Part shown: in pieces, positions 51,203 to 60,575 of the stretch
How the letters are laid out: the number at the start of each line of letters is the position of its first letter
Position numbering within the stretch: position 1 is the first letter of the stretch
Source of the DNA: Clostridiaceae bacterium OM02-2AC
GTDB lineage: Bacteria; Bacillota_I; Bacilli_A; Erysipelotrichales; Erysipelotrichaceae
Length of the DNA: 64,000 bases
Assembly (NCBI GenBank): GCA_003481775.1
Contig: QULU01000006.1
Coordinates: 60,217 to 124,216 of the forward strand
Reading direction: 5' to 3'
Position numbers and translations under genes: made by a program
Notes under the pieces: model-generated
What the model was told of the DNA's origin: nothing
Databases searched by the model: none
The model's input: only the letters and a program-made list of their open reading frames with translations

Positions 51203-52351
51203 TTAGCCTGCCGCATCTGCACGCTTCGGCAAGCGCTGTTCATATAAGGTCTGATATATCGATAAAATATCTTGTCTTTCCAGCGGTATTGCACTGTTGG
51301 TAAGCAGACGCTGCTGGGTTTTGATCACACTGTCTGTAAAGGCCTCGATTTCGCTTTCCTGCATCCCGTATTCGTGCAGCGGCTTTCGTGCAAGAAGCGA
51401 GGAAAACAATGCTTCTATACAGGGAAAGGCGTCCTCGATGGGGCAGGAGAGAGCGTTTGAAAACAGTTCTTTTATAGCAGCTACACAGCTTGGATCCAGC
51501 TTTTCATATGTCTGGAATACGGCTGTAAAAAACTGATAATTGGCTTCCCCGTGTGTAACATGGTAGATTCCGGATAACGGATAGCTGAGGGCATGCACAG
51601 CTCCTGTACCGGTATTGCCAAATGCGATGCCGGCGAAGTTGCTGGCCTGCATGAAATCCTCTAGCAGCTGCATGCGTGCCGCTTCCCCCTTCCTTGCAAT
51701 CACCTGAAATCCATGAAGCAGAAGGCGAATCGCTTCTTTGCTGAACATGCGGGTATAGGCATTGGCTTTGGGAGATACAAAGGATTCACTTGCATGGATC
51801 AAAGCGTCGATACCGCTTGTCACAAAGTAGAAAAACGGCAATTTGGAAAGCAGCTCCGGAATCAGAATGGCCTGATCAGGAAACAGTTCGTCGATGGCCA
51901 GTCCCAGCTTGGTATGCAGTGATGTCAGCTCACAGATGGAAATCCGGCTGACCTCCGAGCCCGAGCCGCAGGTTGTCGGTATGGCAATCAGCTCTCTTGT
52001 CTTTACCAGCTCACAGGTTTGTAGAAACATCTCCTCTGCACTGGCATTCCCCTCAAAAACAAACAGCTTGGCACAGTCAATCACACTGCCGCCGCCGATA
52101 GCGATGATGCGATCGGGCTGTATTTTTCGCATATCCTTCAGCATGGCATCCAACATGCGATCATCCGGTTCTCCTCTGCCGTAATCACTGTGAAAGGCAA
52201 TTGAGGCCTTCCCGATGGCATCCGTAAAGAAGGCTTCGTAAATACTGCGGCTTGCTAAAATGTAATCATTCTCACGGAAAGAAAATTCCTGCAGAAATTC
52301 CTGCACTGCTGCATACTGCAGAATTTTTGTTGTCTGTTGAAATACGTCCAT
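51203..52351 (-). CDS. 4-hydroxybutyrate dehydrogenase (iron-containing ADH family)
   Basis: A 382-residue Fe-ADH. NAD loop IAIGGGSVIDCAK; PTTCGSGSEVS; metal ligands in SGIDALIHASES (Asp, His) and VHALSYPLSGIYHVTHGEAN (two His). Long stretches, including AGIAFGNTGTGAVHALSYP and SRKPLHEYGM-like ARKPLHEYGM, agree with clostridial 4-hydroxybutyrate dehydrogenases, which link succinate semialdehyde and 4-hydroxybutyrate in succinate or GABA fermentation. No CoA transferase or dehydratase partner is in the window. Confidence 0.82.
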   Translation of the reverse strand: MDVFQQTTKILQYAAVQEFLQEFSFRENDYILASRSIYEAFFTDAIGKASIAFHSDYGRGEPDDRMLDAMLKDMRKIQPDRIIAIGGGSVIDCAKLFVFEGNASAEEMFLQTCELVKTRELIAIPTTCGSGSEVSRISICELTSLHTKLGLAIDELFPDQAILIPELLSKLPFFYFVTSGIDALIHASESFVSPKANAYTRMFSKEAIRLLLHGFQVIARKGEAARMQLLEDFMQASNFAGIAFGNTGTGAVHALSYPLSGIYHVTHGEANYQFFTAVFQTYEKLDPSCVAAIKELFSNALSCPIEDAFPCIEALFSSLLARKPLHEYGMQESEIEAFTDSVIKTQQRLLTNSAIPLERQDILSIYQTLYEQRLPKRADAAG

Positions 52352-52486
52352 AATCTTCTCCTTTTATTCTTTGCTATCATTGTAACAGGTTCTTTGAAAA
52401 AAGCATCTAAAAACTTCACACATTTTTCAAGCTACCATCATTGGAAATCCTTTCAAATCCGGTAAACTATCGCTGAGGTGATACTT

Positions 52487-53191
52487 ATGACACAGGTCAT
52501 ACAGAGAATTGAAAAAAAGTATCTGCTGGAAGCAGATCAGTGTCGAATATTTGTGAATAGCATTCGTCCATATATCACAGAGGACATTTATCCGACAAGC
52601 ACCATATACAATCTTTATCTGGATACGGAACAGTTTGATCTCATCCACCGTTCCATTGAAAAGCCGCCCTTCAAAGAAAAGCTGCGCATTCGCAGTTATA
52701 AACCGGTATGCTGTGAAGAGGATACGATATATCTGGAAATCAAACGCAAATATGCACAGACGGTCTGCAAACGCAGAATGCAGCTGAGCTATGGTGAATG
52801 CCGCAGGTTCCTGAACAATCCCAATCTGTGTGCCAGCCAGATTGAAAAGGAACTATCCTATACGCTGTACCATTATCAGGTGCAGCCGAGAATCTTTCTG
52901 GCATATGATCGTGTATCCTATGTCGGAAAACAGGAACAGCAGCTGCGCATCACAATGGACAGCCATATCCGCAGCAGGTTTGACCATCTATCCTTAAGCG
53001 ACCACGACAGCAATGAAGAGTTGTTTCACAGAGATATGATCCTGCTGGAAATCAAGGCTGGAAGAAGTTATCCGCTATGGCTGAGCAGCGTGCTTTCGGA
53101 TATGCGGCTGTATCCCACATCTTTTTCCAAGGTGGGACAGGTATTTTATAAAAAAGAAAAAGGAGAACTGTTATGTTTACTAGCATCTTAA
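52487..53191 (+). CDS. VTC-domain protein (polyphosphate polymerase type)
   Basis: A 234-residue VTC domain with the tunnel-lining motifs: QRIEKKYLL, NLYLDTEQFDLI, KEKLRIRSY, YLEIKRK, the KRRMQLS strand, LAYDRVSYVG and LEIKAGRSYPLWLSS. In yeast the same fold makes polyphosphate from ATP; bacterial forms lack the SPX sensor, as here. It heads a three-gene operon with a DUF4956 membrane protein and a surface beta-helix lipoprotein, an arrangement seen in many Firmicutes. Start at 52487 after GAGGTGATA. Confidence 0.87.
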   Translation: MTQVIQRIEKKYLLEADQCRIFVNSIRPYITEDIYPTSTIYNLYLDTEQFDLIHRSIEKPPFKEKLRIRSYKPVCCEEDTIYLEIKRKYAQTVCKRRMQLSYGECRRFLNNPNLCASQIEKELSYTLYHYQVQPRIFLAYDRVSYVGKQEQQLRITMDSHIRSRFDHLSLSDHDSNEELFHRDMILLEIKAGRSYPLWLSSVLSDMRLYPTSFSKVGQVFYKKEKGELLCLLAS

Positions 53192-53844
53192 ATCTGGAAC
53201 AGGGTCTGACAATCCTGGATGGTGTGTTTTGCTGCATAAGTGCACTTGTCCTGGGACTGGGCATTGCATGGTTTTATCGAAGGCTTGGGTATTGTTCCCA
53301 CAGCTTTACTGTCACACTGGCATTGCTGCCCTCTCTTGTGCAGTTCGTCATCATGATGGTCAATGGTAATCTGGGAACTGGAATTGCCGTTGTTGGGGCT
53401 TTCAGTCTTGTTCGGTTTCGCTCGCTTCCTGGCAGCAGTAAGGAGATACTGTTTATCTTTTTCTCCATGGCGATCGGACTGGCAATCGGCATGGGCTATG
53501 TCAGCTTTGCGGCATTTATGACGATTGTTGTCAGCGTCAGTGCATGGTTGCTGTTTACACTTTTGCAGCCGAAGAATCTGCAGCTGTATAAGGAACTGAA
53601 AATCGTGATTCCCGAGGATTTGGATTATACGGAGGTGTTTGACGATATCCTGCAGTGCTATTGTAAAAGTGCAGAGCTTGTCCGCGTCAAAACAATTCAG
53701 CTTGGCGCCATGCTGGAGCTGACCTATCATGCAGAATTGAGAGAAGTGAAACAGGAAAAGAATATGGTGGATGACATTCGTTGCCGCAATGGCAATCTGA
53801 ATGTAATCGTAGCGAAAAGGCAGGCGATGCAGAATGAATTATAA
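53173..53844 (+). CDS. DUF4956 membrane protein
   Basis: A 223-residue protein with four membrane helices in residues 15-135, containing GIAVVGAFSLVRFRSLPGS, a hallmark of DUF4956, and a cytoplasmic C-terminal domain (140-223). It overlaps the VTC gene by 19 bases and the lipoprotein gene by 11, so translation of all three is linked. Probably provides the membrane passage for the VTC product; that role is inferred from conserved gene order rather than from any known activity. Confidence 0.88.
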   Translation: MFTSILNLEQGLTILDGVFCCISALVLGLGIAWFYRRLGYCSHSFTVTLALLPSLVQFVIMMVNGNLGTGIAVVGAFSLVRFRSLPGSSKEILFIFFSMAIGLAIGMGYVSFAAFMTIVVSVSAWLLFTLLQPKNLQLYKELKIVIPEDLDYTEVFDDILQCYCKSAELVRVKTIQLGAMLELTYHAELREVKQEKNMVDDIRCRNGNLNVIVAKRQAMQNEL

Positions 53845-55564
53845 AAAAGCCGCATGGATGTCTGCTTTTCTGGCTGTTGCACTGATACTGGCAGGCTGTC
53901 AGAGTGATCAGGATACAGCAGATACCTCATCCGCAGAAGCTACAAATGCTTCTGTGGTGAAACAAAGCAGCACGCTGTCACTGGAGGCAGCGGATTACAT
54001 TACGGAAATCTGCGACGCACAAAAAATTTCACTGGATGCGCAAAGCGGTGATGTGAAGATAACGAAGGCCGGTACGTATCAGCTGAGCGGTACCCTGAAG
54101 AACGGTTCTGTTATTGTGGATGCCAAGGATGCCGTTGTTCGTATTGTATTGAATAATGCTCATATCGAGAGCAAAAACAGTGCACCGGTATATGTGAAGC
54201 ATGCGAATAAGGTGATTATTACATTGCCAAAGGGTACCAGCAGCTCCCTGAAGGATACAGCCATCTATACGGTGGATGAGAAGGAAGAGCCGAGTGCGGC
54301 ATTGTTTTCCAAGGATGATTTAACGATCAACGGCAGCGGTACATTGGACATCACGGCTTCTTATAAAAACGGAATCCAGTGTAAGGATACGCTGAAGCTG
54401 GTGAATACAAATCTGAATATCACGGCAGAAAACGATGGAATCAAGGCCAAGGATGCTCTGCTTATTTACAAAGGCAGCTACATGGTAAAGGCACAGGGGG
54501 ACGGCATTGTGACAACCAATGAGAAGGAACAGGGGAATCTGAGCATTGATCAGGGAACCTTTGCTATTGAAGCACAGCAGGATGGTTTACAGAGTGCCGG
54601 CGATCTCACGATTTACGATGGGGTCTTTACGGTTACCAGCGGCGGGGGAAGTGTAAATAAGATTAGCGCCAGCTCCTCCCCGCAGCCATGGGGAGAATTT
54701 GACGATCATGATGAAACCGCGGAAAAGAGCCAGAAGGGAATTAAGGCAGCTAAGAATATGGTGCTGTATAAGGGAAGCTATACCATCAGCTCACATGATG
54801 ATGCCCTGCATACCAATGGAAGTATGGATATCAAAGACGGCACCTATACCCTGTCAAGTGATGATGACGGTATGCATGCGGATGTTACTTTGACGATCCG
54901 TAAAGGCTCAGTACAGATAAAACAGTCCTATGAGGGACTGGAGGCAAATACCATCCAAATCAAGGGAGGAAAGATTCAGGTGAAAGCGAGTGATGATGGT
55001 ATCAATGCAGCCGGTAATCTGGGAAATCCATTGCTTACTATAGATGGAGGAACAATTTATGTTGACGCTGATGGAGATGGTGTGGACAGCAATCAGGATA
55101 TCGTGATGAATGATGGTACCTTGATTGTCATGGGTCCTGAAAACGGCGGCAATGGAGCACTGGATTATGATGGCAGTTTTGCGATGAATGGGGGAACGCT
55201 GGTTGCAGTGGGAAGCAGCGATATGGCGATGGCACCATCTGCTTCCAGTAAGCAGCCCTCTCTTATGATTCGTACAGACAGTACACAGAATGCTGAAACG
55301 ATCCTTTATGTACAGGATGAAGCCGGCAAAACCATACTGGGCGTGTCTTCTGTAAAAGCATGGCAGAATGTAGTCATCAGTACAGGTACATTGAATACAG
55401 GGAGTACCTATGATATCTATGTCGGCGGCAGTGCTTCTTCCGTAAAAAATGGTATCATTACAAATGCAAAGGGCGGTATGAAGCTGACATCAATGACACT
55501 TATTGAAGCAGTGACAACTTATGGTAATGCAGGTATACCGCAGGGAGGTGGTATGCATCCGTAA
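53834..55564 (+). CDS. Cthe_2159-type carbohydrate-binding beta-helix lipoprotein
   Basis: A 576-residue lipoprotein: signal peptide with lipobox LILAGC (Cys22), then a parallel beta-helix built from many short repeats of the type DITASYKNGIQCKDTLKLVN, AENDGIKAKDALLI, SHDDALHTNGSMDI, SDDDGMHADVTLTI. The regular DDG/NDGI turns are typical of the Cthe_2159 family, which binds polygalacturonate or cellulose and calcium. It is anchored outside the cell and ends in a QGGGMHP tail. Third gene of the VTC operon. Confidence 0.87.
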   Translation: MNYKKAAWMSAFLAVALILAGCQSDQDTADTSSAEATNASVVKQSSTLSLEAADYITEICDAQKISLDAQSGDVKITKAGTYQLSGTLKNGSVIVDAKDAVVRIVLNNAHIESKNSAPVYVKHANKVIITLPKGTSSSLKDTAIYTVDEKEEPSAALFSKDDLTINGSGTLDITASYKNGIQCKDTLKLVNTNLNITAENDGIKAKDALLIYKGSYMVKAQGDGIVTTNEKEQGNLSIDQGTFAIEAQQDGLQSAGDLTIYDGVFTVTSGGGSVNKISASSSPQPWGEFDDHDETAEKSQKGIKAAKNMVLYKGSYTISSHDDALHTNGSMDIKDGTYTLSSDDDGMHADVTLTIRKGSVQIKQSYEGLEANTIQIKGGKIQVKASDDGINAAGNLGNPLLTIDGGTIYVDADGDGVDSNQDIVMNDGTLIVMGPENGGNGALDYDGSFAMNGGTLVAVGSSDMAMAPSASSKQPSLMIRTDSTQNAETILYVQDEAGKTILGVSSVKAWQNVVISTGTLNTGSTYDIYVGGSASSVKNGIITNAKGGMKLTSMTLIEAVTTYGNAGIPQGGGMHP

Positions 55565-55743
55565 ATTTATGAGAGAAAAAAGTATCGTATTAAATATATA
55601 CAGATAGTCAATCCTTTATATAGCGCAGCCTGTAGATAACAACACGGACCTGTCCTGAAGAGAGCTTGTATAAGTCTGGGTATGGAAATAACAGCCGTTC
55701 AAACAGAAATTCTTACAGATTAGGATATAAGTATAACAATACA
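55565..55743. other. Untranslated stretch after the VTC operon
   Basis: No gene supported; short frames lack ribosome sites. Confidence 0.4.
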
Positions 55744-55796
55744 GGAAGGAATATCGTTTCTATGAATGTTAGAAACGATATTCCTTCTTCTTTTGC
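55744..55796 (+). terminator. Terminator of the VTC operon
   Basis: GGAATATCGTTTCT...AGAAACGATATTCC forms a stem of about 17 bp with CTTCTTCTTTTG behind it. Confidence 0.75.
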
Positions 55797-56038
55797 TTTA
55801 CAGACCCTGTTAACGAAGAAGATTCAAAAAGGAATAAGTTACCTTTTCTTCATGCGGTTCTGTCTGTAAAATTCAAGATTTACCAGTTTTGATAAAAATG
55901 AGATTTCCTTTCATAAAATTCAGTTGTATATGCCGGAAAATGACTTTATAATAAGGATGTAACAAAAAAAGGGAATTTATCCTTTTCATAAAAGTATAAT
56001 ATACATAAACTTAGTAGAAGAAGGGAGGCAGCTGGAAT
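55797..56038. promoter_or_regulatory. Upstream region of the EAL gene
   Basis: No gene. TATAAT at 55995-56000 is a possible -10 with no convincing -35. I looked for a GEMM-type c-di-GMP riboswitch and did not find its conserved core. Confidence 0.35.
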
Positions 56039-58261
56039 ATGAAAAAGCATGGATCTATCAAACAGGCGATTGTACTTGCGGCAGTCAGTCTTCTATTTTT
56101 TGCCTGCATCGCAGGTTTTTATATTGACCGCATACGAGGCAGTCTGATCAAGGATCTGAAGCATAACGTTCAGGAAATTTCCGCTTCTACTACGACTGCT
56201 GTTGAAATACGGATTCATGATCATATGTCAACACTGGAGAATATCTCCTATATGCTGCAGAATGAGCATACCACGGATACGGAACAGCTGCTTCATGCCC
56301 TGATGAGTGCCAGTGGAAATAGTGAATTCATGCGGTATGGCATTACCGATGAAAAAGGGAACTGCCTGACAACGGATGGAATGCAGTTTTATGTAGGGGA
56401 TCGGGAATATTTTAAGCAAGCTCTGAAGGGAAGGTCTTCCTTTTCCAATACTCTGCATGATAAAATCGGCGGGTATGATCTCAATGTATTTGCCACTCCG
56501 GTTCGCACCGAGGATGGCAGCATTCGCAATGTTTTGTTTGCGGCAAGCCGGACAAAGGACTTGGCAGATAAGCTGCTGATGGAAATCTATGACGGCAAGG
56601 GCTTCAGTGCCATCGGGGATGAGGATGGAAATATCGTCCTCAATTCCAACAGCGAAACCGCCAGCAAGGCGGTGCACAATCTCAACCAGCTGAGCTTCTA
56701 TGATGAATTCGATATGGAAAAACTGAAAAAGCAGGAAAGCGGTATTGTGAAATTCAAGTCGATGAATGGAGAAGACCGCTATCTTGCCTATGAACCGCTG
56801 GGCTATAACAACTGGTATGTGTTTTCTGTCGTTCCGGTAAGTGTGGTGACCAGCCAGATCAATAATGTCATTCTCATAGCGGCAGCCACCTGGTTTTTGG
56901 TAGCGCTGGTTCTCAGCGGCATCATATGCTATCTGTATATGTCCCGGGTGCGCAATGAGAAAAAGATTGATAAGGTGGTATTCTATGATGAGCTGACATC
57001 CCATTACAATTACAATAAGTTTCGCATGGATGTTCAGATGTTGCTGGACAGGGGACAGGCAGACAGCTATGCTCTGATTGAATTTGATGTCAGCGACTTC
57101 AAGCTGCTGAATGAATTGTACGGCTATCAGGGCGGCGATCAGCTGCTGATTACCACGATGCGGCTGTGCGAGGAAAACTGCAGTGCGGATGAACGCTGTG
57201 CGCGTATTTCCGCAGACCGTTTTATCGTCTTGTGGAAAATGCGGGCTGCGGATAGTATCGCCATACGTTATGATACACTGATGGAGGCTGTTCAGGAGGA
57301 GATGCGCAAGCAGCGCGAGCAGTTTAAGGCTGATTTTTATGCCGGTGTCTATCTGCTGCAGAATACGGATCGTGAATTTTCTCCGTGTCATGATCGCTGT
57401 ATGCATGCAAAGCTGCTGGGCAAGGCAGAAAAGAAGCAGCGCTGTACCTTCTTCAGTGAAAAGATGTACGACACGATGCTGTATCAGAAGCGGCTGGAGG
57501 GTCAGATGGAGCAGGCGTTGAAAAACAGGGAATTTAAGGTCTATCTGCAGCCGAAGGTCACGCTGAGCGACGATATTGTCCACAGTGCAGAGGCACTGGT
57601 GCGCTGGGATTCTCCGGTATTCGGCATGATACCGCCAAAGGCCTTTATACCGCTGTTTGAAAAAAACGGATTTCTGGAGCAGCTGGATATGTATATGATG
57701 GATGCAGTCTGTCAGCTCTTAAAGAAATGGGAGCGAACGTATCCCTCCTTGCGTATTTCCATCAATGTTTCCAGAATGTATATTTTCCGCCCCGGCTTTG
57801 CCCGCCGTGTTCTGGATATCGTTGAGCGCAACGGCGTTTCAGCAGAGCAGCTGGAAATCGAAATAACGGAAAGTGTAATCTTTGACCGCAGTATGGAGCT
57901 GTTTGCCATCATTCAGGAGCTGCGTTCCTATGGCTTCCGCATTTCCATGGATGATTTTGGCAGCGGCTATTCCTCGTTGAATATGCTGAAGGATATTCCA
58001 ATTGATACCATCAAGCTGGATCAGGTGTTCTTTCAGACAAATCACGGCAATACACAGCGTGCCAGAGACATTGTCGGCGGTGTTTTGAGCCTTGCAAAGA
58101 CGCTTGCTATTCACAGTGTAGCGGAGGGAATCGAGGAGGCGGATGAGGTTGTGTTCCTGAAGGAGCACGGCTGTGATGAAATCCAGGGCTATTATTATTC
58201 AAAGCCGCTGTGTGTGGAGGATTTTGAAGCATATATCCGCAAACAAAATGCAGGAGCATAA
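56039..58261 (+). CDS. Membrane sensor with degenerate GGDEF and intact EAL domains
   Basis: A 740-residue protein: membrane helix at about 13-32, an extracytoplasmic Cache-type sensor (to about 275), a second helix (about 278-300), GGDEF domain and EAL domain. The GGDEF signature is replaced by ISADRF (about residue 392), so it should not make c-di-GMP. The EAL domain keeps its key residues: EALVRW near 518, INVSR, EIEITES, MDDFGSGYSS near 637, KLDQVFF and VAEGIEE, predicting an active c-di-GMP phosphodiesterase. Start at 56039 after AAGGGAGG. Confidence 0.92.
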   Translation: MKKHGSIKQAIVLAAVSLLFFACIAGFYIDRIRGSLIKDLKHNVQEISASTTTAVEIRIHDHMSTLENISYMLQNEHTTDTEQLLHALMSASGNSEFMRYGITDEKGNCLTTDGMQFYVGDREYFKQALKGRSSFSNTLHDKIGGYDLNVFATPVRTEDGSIRNVLFAASRTKDLADKLLMEIYDGKGFSAIGDEDGNIVLNSNSETASKAVHNLNQLSFYDEFDMEKLKKQESGIVKFKSMNGEDRYLAYEPLGYNNWYVFSVVPVSVVTSQINNVILIAAATWFLVALVLSGIICYLYMSRVRNEKKIDKVVFYDELTSHYNYNKFRMDVQMLLDRGQADSYALIEFDVSDFKLLNELYGYQGGDQLLITTMRLCEENCSADERCARISADRFIVLWKMRAADSIAIRYDTLMEAVQEEMRKQREQFKADFYAGVYLLQNTDREFSPCHDRCMHAKLLGKAEKKQRCTFFSEKMYDTMLYQKRLEGQMEQALKNREFKVYLQPKVTLSDDIVHSAEALVRWDSPVFGMIPPKAFIPLFEKNGFLEQLDMYMMDAVCQLLKKWERTYPSLRISINVSRMYIFRPGFARRVLDIVERNGVSAEQLEIEITESVIFDRSMELFAIIQELRSYGFRISMDDFGSGYSSLNMLKDIPIDTIKLDQVFFQTNHGNTQRARDIVGGVLSLAKTLAIHSVAEGIEEADEVVFLKEHGCDEIQGYYYSKPLCVEDFEAYIRKQNAGA

Positions 58262-58275
58262 TGTCGTTCATAAGA

Positions 58276-58325
58276 AAAAAAGGTTCAAGGCTATCCGGTT
58301 ACTGGATGGGGTTGAACCTTTTATG
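58276..58325. terminator. Bidirectional terminator, EAL gene / nadE
   Basis: AAAGGTTCAA...TTGAACCTTTT; T-runs on both strands, longer on the minus strand (nadE side). Confidence 0.7.
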
Positions 58326-58391
58326 TTACGGGGCGGTTTACCAAGCTTACCTCCACTGGTTCGCTAAGGATAAGTGTCTGACAGCTGCGAT

Positions 58392-60323
58392 CTATTGCAG
58401 GGCATCCACCTGCCTGATCCATGCAGCAGCACAGGCATCGCTTGGCATTCTCCAGTCACCGCGCGGGGAAAGACAGATGGAGCCTACCTTAACACCATCC
58501 GGCATTGCGTTTCGCTTGAATTGCTGCGTGAAGAAGCGGTGGTAAAATATCCGCATGGTAGCAAGAATCTTCTTTCGTTCCTCCTGTGGAAAGGCGAGCT
58601 GTGCAAGCTTGTATATCTTGGCAGGCGCATAATGATTTCTCAGCATATGATAGAGAAAGAAGTCGTGATATGCATAGGAGCCGATGGCATCCTCTGTAAT
58701 CTGTGCGATTTCATCATTCTCTGTGGGCGGTAGAAGCTCCGGTGATACCGGTGTTGCACAGATATCATCCAGCACATCCGCTATGTCCAATCTTCCTTTT
58801 TCCCGCATATCCTGCGCATATGTTTTTACAAGATAGCGAACCAGTGTTTTGGGAATGGAGGCGTTGACACCATACATGGACATATGGTCCCCGTTATAGG
58901 TACACCATCCCAGTGCAAGCTCACTCAAATCCCCGGTTCCCAGAACAATGCCGTTGTATGCATTGGCCAAATCCATCAGAATCTGTGTCCTTTCTCTTGC
59001 CTGCGTGTTCTCATAGGTGATATCGTGCTGCCTAAAATCATGTCCGATATCCTTGAAATGCTGTTCGCACGCATCGTGTATAAAAATTTCCTTTACACTG
59101 GTATGCAGGGCAGCCATCAGCTTATGAGAATTGCCGCGTGTTCGCTTCGTAGTACCAAATCCCGGCATGGTAACCCCAAGAATGCCCTGACTGGGCAGGC
59201 TGAGCGTTTCAAATGCCATATGGGCAACAAGCAGAGCCAGTGTGGAATCCAGACCTCCGGATATCCCGATGATCAGCTGGGTACAGTTGATTTTTTTCAA
59301 TCGCTGTGCAAGGCCGGCTGCCTGCATTTGTAAAATCTGCATACAACGTTTGCTGCGCTGTGCTTCCTCTCTTGGCACAAACGGATACGGGGAGATATTG
59401 CGTGTCAGCTGCAGTGGCTGTGTAATCGGGGCCGTTCGTACAACAACCTCTGTATAGGTACAGCTATCCGCTACCTGTAAGGCAGTTTGAAACTTCAGGC
59501 GTTCACTGCGGCATTTCTCCAGATCGATTTCCCCATAGAGAATGTGCTCCTCTTCAAGAATCCTTGATTCCGAAATAATGGTACCGTTATCTGCGATGAT
59601 GTCATGTCCGCTGAATACCAGATCACTCGTGCTTTCACTGATGCCTGCTGAGGTGTAGACATAGCCGCACATGTTTTTTGCGCTGTGTGTGGTTATCAGT
59701 GCCTTGCGGTATTCGCTTTTTCCGATTGTTTCATTACTGGCAGATAAATTGACGATTACATTGGCTCCATGCGCAGCGTGTCTGGTAGATGGGGGAATGG
59801 GAACCCAGAGGTCCTCGCATAGATCAGCCGCAATCACGGCTTCACTTGTTTCATCGCGGATCAGAAGATTCGCAGTGAAGGGGACAGGCTTTCCAAATAG
59901 AAGGATGGTATCTCCCATGCGCTGTTGACTGTCCGCAAACCAGCGCTTCTCATAAAATTCATTGTAATTGGGAACATAGGTTTTCGGGACAATACCGAGA
60001 ATGTCATGCTTATATAAAAATGCCGCACAGTTAAACAAATGATTTCCCTGTTGAATGGGAAGACCCACCGCAAGTATGGCCTCACTATCATTCTCATCCC
60101 GTAGCGTTTTCAAAGCTGCCAGACATTCATCCAGCAGAAGATTTTGATACAGCAGATCCTGACAGGTATAAGCGCACAGCGACAATTCGGGAAACACGGC
60201 AAGGCGTACATCGGGGGGCAGGGAGTGCAGCAGTTTCTGCATTGTCTTTCGATTGGCCTTTACATCCGCAATCTGAACAGCAGGCGTAATACACGCTACC
60301 TTGAAGTATCCATAGTTTTCCAT
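58392..60323 (-). CDS. nadE: Glutamine-dependent NAD+ synthetase
   Basis: A 643-residue enzyme with both halves intact. The nitrilase-fold glutaminase (1-270) has Glu46 in FPELSLCAYTC, Lys114 in VPKTYVPNYNEFYE and Cys169 in ADLCEDLW. The synthetase half has P-loop SGGLDST (355-361), a RTRGN-containing segment and GDLSELALGWCTYNGDHMS. It hydrolyses glutamine and channels ammonia to adenylated NaAD. Start at 60323 after GAGGTC; the upstream 12 residues lack a ribosome site. It probably supplies most NAD, beside the shorter homolog at 6576-8225. Confidence 0.95.
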   Translation of the reverse strand: MENYGYFKVACITPAVQIADVKANRKTMQKLLHSLPPDVRLAVFPELSLCAYTCQDLLYQNLLLDECLAALKTLRDENDSEAILAVGLPIQQGNHLFNCAAFLYKHDILGIVPKTYVPNYNEFYEKRWFADSQQRMGDTILLFGKPVPFTANLLIRDETSEAVIAADLCEDLWVPIPPSTRHAAHGANVIVNLSASNETIGKSEYRKALITTHSAKNMCGYVYTSAGISESTSDLVFSGHDIIADNGTIISESRILEEEHILYGEIDLEKCRSERLKFQTALQVADSCTYTEVVVRTAPITQPLQLTRNISPYPFVPREEAQRSKRCMQILQMQAAGLAQRLKKINCTQLIIGISGGLDSTLALLVAHMAFETLSLPSQGILGVTMPGFGTTKRTRGNSHKLMAALHTSVKEIFIHDACEQHFKDIGHDFRQHDITYENTQARERTQILMDLANAYNGIVLGTGDLSELALGWCTYNGDHMSMYGVNASIPKTLVRYLVKTYAQDMREKGRLDIADVLDDICATPVSPELLPPTENDEIAQITEDAIGSYAYHDFFLYHMLRNHYAPAKIYKLAQLAFPQEERKKILATMRIFYHRFFTQQFKRNAMPDGVKVGSICLSPRGDWRMPSDACAAAWIRQVDALQ

Positions 60324-60575
60324 AATATCTGACCTCACTTTCCTGTTTAGTATAAGCATAATAGTAGCAAATTACAATGATTTCGTGCATGGATGGGAAA
60401 TCCGCACCTTGTCAATCGACACGAAAAGCGATACAATGGGATTAAGAAAGGATTGTGAAACTATGCTTGTCCACTCGGACAAAAGAAAAAAGCGTACATC
60501 CAAACAATACATACAGCCGGGCCCATTTCTGTAGAGAATGGTATTTCTTTATAGAAAAGTGAGGCTGAAGAAACA

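Noticed and set aside
55565..56038. Possible c-di-GMP riboswitch before the EAL gene
   Set aside because: The hairpin there is a plain terminator stem with a T-rich tail; the conserved GEMM core was not found by eye.
56228..57583. A 451-codon minus-strand frame opposite the GGDEF-EAL gene
   Set aside because: Long only because of the codon bias of the sense gene; no ribosome site and no domain.
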